DNA of 64,000 nucleotides, taken from NCBI GenBank assembly GCA_958496175.1, contig OY292275.1, positions 42,299,701-42,363,700 on the forward strand. Direction: 5' to 3'. A program made the position numbers and the translations under genes. Position 1 is the first letter of the stretch; each line of letters begins with the position of its first letter. This document shows positions 59,301 through 64,000 of the stretch, piece after piece. Origin of the DNA: Sisyra terminalis (Eukaryota > Arthropoda > Insecta > Neuroptera > Sisyridae). The notes under the pieces are model-generated. The model ran no database searches and was not told the origin of the DNA. It worked only from the letters and a program-made list of their open reading frames with translations.

Positions 59301-59605
59301 TTTATATTATTTTTTCAAGGCAAATTATATAAAGAAATGAGAGGAAAAAGTTTTGACAAAGGTTTTTGAAGGAAATTAATTGATTTCATTTGATATTTTT
59401 GAAAAAAATATTCATTTATTGACAATCATATAAATAAAACAATAATGATTTATTAGGAATTATTCATAATAGAATGTATTTTTGTCGCTTTTTTTTATTT
59501 ACGACAGGCTTAATTTCCCGCGTGGTTGATTTTAATTTTGTTTTCTCCGCGAATTTTATCTTTTTGCCTATGATATTTATTAAATATTTGAACAAGGTCA
59601 CATTT
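53321..59605. other. AT-rich non-coding DNA with a mixed patch at 54660-55010
   Basis: No gene supported. 54660-55010 is distinctly less AT-rich (GTGTCGTGCGGTCGTTGTCG near 54866). It has 102- and 71-codon frames on opposite strands that overlap and show no domain, so I treat it as non-coding or an unresolved exon. 53406-53594 holds a short minus-strand frame with nothing known. 56500-59500 is very AT-rich and featureless to me. Confidence 0.4.
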
Positions 59606-59613
59606 TCTAGTTG
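59606..59613. repeat. Target-site duplication (left) of foldback copy C
   Basis: TCTAGTTG, repeated exactly at 59839-59846. Confidence 0.9.
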
Positions 59614-59838
59614 GGCTCATGTGTACTTTAGCACACCCACAATCTGGCAATGTTGCATTTTCGACTTTGTTTTTAATTTATTTCGCGAATAAATCGGTCC
59701 ATAATGAAAATTTAGCCACAAAAGAGAGAATTATACGATATTAGAATTGATTTAACAAAAATAACGCGAATTAAATTAAAAACAAAGTCGAAAATGCAAC
59801 GTTGCCAGATTGTGGGTGTGCTAAAGTACACTTGAGCC
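59614..59838. mobile_element. Short foldback element, copy C (225 bp), related to copies A and B
   Basis: The ends are GGCTCATGTGTACTTTAGCA and its inverse (TGCTAAAGTACACTTGAGCC). It is flanked by the perfect 8-bp repeat TCTAGTTG (59606-59613 and 59839-59846). Inside the ends is the core shared with the two long foldback elements: CACACCCACAATCTGGCAA, TGCATTTTCGACTTTG, then AATCGGTCCATAATG and TTTAGCCACAAAAGAGAGAA. The GGTATAAG outer arms are absent. So the same core exists with two different termini, each able to make an 8-bp duplication. Confidence 0.92.
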
Positions 59839-59846
59839 TCTAGTTG
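59839..59846. repeat. Target-site duplication (right) of foldback copy C
   Basis: TCTAGTTG, identical to 59606-59613. Confidence 0.9.
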
Positions 59847-60533
59847 TATATTGTGCACATTGATGTGTAGGGGTGTTTCTCTCATCGACATCGTCGTGAA
59901 GTTTGATTTACCTGTGTTAATATTTTTTTCATAAGTTTCTCCGGGTACATTACTTAACTTATAATTTTTCTTCCATTTTAGCCAGAGGTTTACTGCTTAT
60001 TTCTCCAGTCAACTCCAATTTTTTAATGAATATCCATCAGTTGTTCTAATTCCCTTGACCAATCAAAAGCCTTCTTCCATTCGATGAAACACTAACATGT
60101 ATATTTCCTGATTTTTACTCATCACTAATTCTCATTACTCCTGTAGTTTCCCTTGTCGTTAAACTCTTCTTTCTAGTGGTGCCATTCCCTTCAAGATTCT
60201 TTTGAACGAAGTAATCCTTTCTTCTTTTTAATACAATAGTACTTTTTACTACAATAATCCCAGGATTCCAATTTCAATTCCAATTCTTCCTTTTAGTTCT
60301 CCTTCTACTTATCTATTATGAGTATTTTTCATTTCAGAAGAAGACCCGTCTAGTGGTAATTTTTCTGTAGGCTACATACATCAAAAAAATTATATCCTTA
60401 TCAATCAATTCTTAAGATTCGTTAGACAAAAGTACCCTTTATGCATTAAAACGCCGCAAATTAATAATTTTGCTATTATTTCCCGCAAAACTTATTTCAT
60501 CTTCTTCGGTAGTTCATTTCTTTTTTTCTATAC
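59847..60533. other. Non-coding DNA with decayed CT-rich repeat
   Basis: 60150-60390 resembles the 338-bp tandem units at 49.95-50.6 kb (TTCCTTTTAGTTC, CATTTCAGAAG, GTAGGCTAC). No gene. Confidence 0.4.
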
Positions 60534-61315
60534 ACTACTAGCTGAATCCGGCAGATGTTGTACTGCCAGTCTATACTATAAGAGCTTTTAATAAATAAAC
60601 ATTTTTTTTATATTTTTAACCACAAATTAAATTTTAAAATGTTAGATCAGAATAGATAATATTTATTATAACCTTACACCTAAGAATTCCTTTGCGCTAA
60701 CATTTAAAACTTATTATTCGTGACTATTAAAATATCTCACCTTTTACTAATGTCACTAATTCTTATAATTCAACTTACTTACTAATTACATATCAATCAC
60801 AATCCTTTTTGTGATTATAAAATTTGCCAATTACTCTTCATATTGATACCAACTCATAAAACTAAAAATATTCTACCATTAAAAATAATGAAATATGACC
60901 AATATTTATTTTAGTTCTCTTTGATTTTTTCCTATGATTCTTAATTCAAATAATAATAACAAACTTATAAAACAAATCTTCCGCAACTGTAAAAACACTT
61001 CCGTTAGCAATCCGTAGTATCCCTCGCTGTACCAATTGTAACTAACTTTCAAGGTATACATTTTTCAATTGTTTTCCGAATAATCACTATATCTCGGAAA
61101 ATATTGATTTAAGCTCAAAAACAAGGATTAAAAAACCTTCCTAGACAACCCGCAGCATTCTTCCCTACTGTACCTGTTGATGTGAGACTCTATTGAGTCT
61201 TCTGATAAAATAAGAATATACGTATATGAACACACCATTGTGTAAAAATTTCAAAATGATCGATAAAGAACTTTAAGAGATTTGTGCTTTTGAACAAACC
61301 AACATTAAATTTTTG
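60534..61315 (+). mobile_element. Dispersed non-autonomous element with CTAGCTGAATCCGGCAG start
   Basis: It begins ACTAGCTGAATCCGGCAGAT then GTTGTACTGCCA. Far downstream it has GTGTAAAAATTTCAAAATGA then TCGATAAAGAACTTTAAGAG and TGAACAAACCAACATTAAA. This start and end pair is a pattern I associate with a repeat common in arthropod genomes ('CTGACCCGGCAAACGTTGTTTTGCC' type starts shortened and decayed). Class is uncertain and borders approximate. No coding capacity. Confidence 0.5.
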
Positions 61316-63000
61316 TGTGTAAATTTTTTATCATTTTATCAATTACCATATAATTTAAAATTTTAATCGAAAAGCATTTCAAAAATAAATATATTAAAAC
61401 GTCCTTTATACTTGCTTAAGCAGTTAGGAAATATTTTTGTCGTGTTAGAAAAAATTTATTTCACAAATATTTTTTTTTTTTTTTTTGATTCCAGAGGCCT
61501 TATGAGGTAAATAATGTGCAACAGTATGATTTTAATACCTAGAATCTTTTCAGCAAAATAAACACAAGCAAAATTGGCCAAATTAAATTGGCACTCCTTC
61601 GTGTACCAACCAGTAATTGTAAAATTGTAATTGCACGTTTCAAGAGGTTAAATTTAAAAAAGTAAATAAATTATTAAAAATAAACTAATTACAACAATTT
61701 CACCCAAACGTAACGATTTACAGCTGAATATCCTTCGCACGAAAAAAAAACATATTGAACCTAATTAAACGAACGATAACAAGCTAATTAGTTTTGCGCA
61801 ACTGTGGATGGGCAGATTAGAATACAATTTCGATTGGAGAAGATTTTTTCTATTTGATTGAGCTAAAAATAGATTTTGACAACTTTTTTCTGGCTAGTTT
61901 TCGGTGCGTTATTATTATTTTTATTTTATTTTTTTGAGTCAATGAATTTTGTATGATGATGTGGGCGGTTTGTAATTTCAAACTCATTAAAAACACACAC
62001 AAAATAATTATAGCTCGCGGTAATAACTTGCTTAATTATATGCTGCGTGCGTATAAATATCTTTTCCTTCACAAAAATTCTTTCTTATTCCCAATCTCTT
62101 CCTCATCTCTCTCAAATCTTTCAAACACATATATTTGCCGTCAAAAATAAAAATTAAATAAGCCATGAATTTATGATGAAATTTAATTGAAATTTAAAGT
62201 CATTTAATCATTTTTCCATCTTATTTATTCTTCATTCGATAATAAATAAAAATTTAGTGTCTGCACATTTTTTTCAGAATTTATTGAAAATAAATTAAAG
62301 TTTTTATCAGCTCTCGATTTCTGAGAACAATGAGAATCTAATCAACATAAAAATTTATTATTGTAGAAATTCCATTATTTGATTTTTTTTTGTTGTTATT
62401 ACGAGATTTTAATGGTCTTTTAAAAATTCAAATTGTAATTAGGAGCGAATTGAGATTTGATTGGCTCTAATCAAAATGAATTAACATTTTTATTGGCGGT
62501 GGTAAGCTTAATTGCTGATAACGCGGAAAAAATCACGTTTTATTGAGGAATTCTCATGCGTTATATTGGAAATTTAATTTCAACTATTACGGCTACGTAA
62601 TTGTACGTCAATACAAAAAAAAAGGAATATTGTTGCATTCTAGTACAAGAAAAAAGCTCTTACTGTTTTTTTTTTATTTATTTAAATTTTGTTCACAATA
62701 GGTAAATGAAAAATTAATGAACAAAATTTTACATTAATATTCAATTGACCACTTGAATTTAGTTGAATTTTGTTAGGCATTGAATTACAGTTTTTGAGTA
62801 GAATTTTCAGTTGGTATCCATTTAGTATCATTCTTTCACACTAGATATCTGAGACTCCGTTTTCTGGAAGAAACTTTCCCAAAAATTAAAAACCAATCAT
62901 AAAACGTGTTGATTTCGAGGTTTACAAAAGTAAACGATGAACATAAATTAGAACAATAGCTCAAGCGAAATGTATTTTTGGTGTGTTGTTTCTGATACGT
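61316..63000. other. AT-rich non-coding DNA with a 17-T run and mixed patches
   Basis: T17 lies at about 61470-61486. 61680-61830 and 62440-62620 contain ATTAATT, TTTTATTG and GATAACGCGG words in less AT-rich sequence, a composition often seen in conserved regulatory DNA. No gene. Confidence 0.4.
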
Positions 63001-63200
63001 ACTTCAATTGCCAAGCAATCTTCTTGACTAGTTATCGAGCTAATATCAGCGGTCCAATACGACTTGATGACCACTTAAGAAGATTGCTTGGCAATCGAAA
63101 TCTGGGCAATATATGACAAATAATTGTTCATGTATGTTCATGTCAAATGTATGTTCATTGCTTATTTTGCAAATTATATTACATAGATAAGACCACTTTA
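63001..63200 (+). mobile_element. Penelope-like scrap, family 2, copy 3, with hammerhead-like stem and inverted partner
   Basis: 63074-63100 reads CTTAAGAAGATTGCTTGGCA then ATCGAAA: a CTGAAGA-like box (one base off), a perfect 6-bp stem (GATTGC 63082-63087, GCAATC 63091-63096, loop TTG) and GAAA at 63097-63100. An inverted copy of the stem region (CAATTGCCAAGCAATCTTCT) lies at 63005-63024. The spacer shares GGTCCAATAC and TTGATGACCACT with the 46.3-kb copy. The architecture is that of hammerhead ribozymes in Penelope-like elements; function is inferred. Confidence 0.5.
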
Positions 63201-64000
63201 TCCAGCCAGCGAAAAAAGCAAATTAAATACTAAGCATCTGAATGCTCGAGCATTTTTTTTCTGCGAAAAAATAACAAAAATGAACTGTTTAAAGATAAAG
63301 ACGACAAAACTGATTTTAGTTTTACTCAAAAATCGATTTTTCTGTAAAAAAAATCAATTTTAGGATTGGATAATCATCAAAGGTGATTGATTTGTTAAGA
63401 CCCGAAGTTGTAATTTAATATATGAGGAGCTAATAATTTGATCTTCATGTTTGAGCACTTCTATCATGTACTGGTTAGATCAAATGATCAATTCCTATCC
63501 AGGAATAGAAATGTGGGATAGGGTAGTTGTCAGACCAGCAACATCCACCACCCAGAACATTCTACAGCCTCTGAAAAGAATGAAAATTGATTTATATCTA
63601 TGATAATTTGACTCCAATTTTACTATTCAATCCTAATAACGAATTTTTGAACAATTAAGAAACGATTTTCTTCATGGAAAAGTCAATTTTTGAATAAATC
63701 TAAAATCGAGAAGACCTTCCTTAAAAGGAAAATTTTGTTCTACATTTACTTTATTATGGACCCTAATCTATATAGTAATAAAATGACAGCCAAATTCATC
63801 GAACGAGTGTTACCTACACAAATTTTGCTCAGTAAATTATCTTTATTTTTTTACTTATACATTCCTTAGAGATTGAATTTATGGAAATGAAAAATTATTT
63901 AAAATTATTATTAATAACTTAAGTTATCATATGCAATGGTTGGGCATAACGACACATCCTAGATACGTGCCTATTGTCTAGTCACCAATACAAGAATTTG
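63201..64000. other. AT-rich non-coding DNA
   Basis: No gene or repeat recognised. 63460-63560 is slightly less AT-rich. Confidence 0.5.

Noticed and set aside
1..64000. CRISPR arrays, bacterial operons, tRNA or rRNA genes
   Set aside because: No regularly spaced repeats, ribosome-binding sites or operons. The only tRNA-like sequences are SINE heads that cannot form a full tRNA.

Overview
This is an AT-rich, non-coding stretch of an animal nuclear genome, almost certainly an insect or other arthropod. No intact protein-coding gene, rRNA or tRNA gene could be supported. The open frames present are short, lack codon structure, and mostly sit in repeats. The arthropod call rests on the mobile-element mix: Jockey-type non-LTR retrotransposon remnants, a tRNA-derived SINE, Penelope-like pieces with hammerhead-like motifs, many short hAT-type elements, pogo-like remnants and foldback elements. 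I cannot name the species or order.

Layout. 0.7-2.9 kb: three broken non-LTR retrotransposon pieces. 3.5 kb: first SINE copy. 6.2-7.06 kb: an 878-bp foldback element with a perfect 8-bp target-site duplication (TSD). 7.95-8.27 kb: a minisatellite. 9.2-9.55 kb: a possible 5' exon with a strong splice donor. 10.95 kb: hAT-type MITE. 11-22 kb: mostly AT-rich single-copy DNA with a Penelope-like scrap at 19.7 kb. 22.0-23.5 kb: a repeat with internal duplication, then a TA-flanked pogo-like element. 25.4-26.2 kb: non-LTR RNase H remnant. 30.4 kb: second SINE copy, minus strand. 32.0-34.2 kb: a dense nest of short elements and a 199-bp tandem duplication. 36.4-37.5 kb: two MITEs. 39.2-42.7 kb: a second pogo-like element, a hAT MITE, a Jockey fragment, a third pogo-like remnant and a second foldback element. 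44.1-45.5 kb: a GC- and CpG-rich island that is the best candidate for a promoter or first exon. 46.1-46.6 kb: a MITE and Penelope-like inverted duplication. 49.2-50.6 kb: MITE, SINE with a 15-bp TSD, and a 338-bp tandem duplication. 52.3-53.3 kb: hAT MITE and dispersed repeats. 59.6 kb: a 225-bp relative of the foldback elements. 60.5-61.3 kb: a dispersed element. 63.0 kb: Penelope-like hairpin repeat.

Nothing here works as a pathway. The biology is the mobile-element history plus possible regulatory DNA. The best leads are: (i) three foldback-type elements sharing one core, each with a perfect 8-bp TSD but with two kinds of ends; (ii) three pogo-like remnants, all in the same orientation, that keep only the C-terminal cysteine/histidine finger of a transposase; (iii) two Penelope-like families with hammerhead-like cores; (iv) the CpG island, which together with scattered less AT-rich pockets suggests an intron or flank of a regulated gene.
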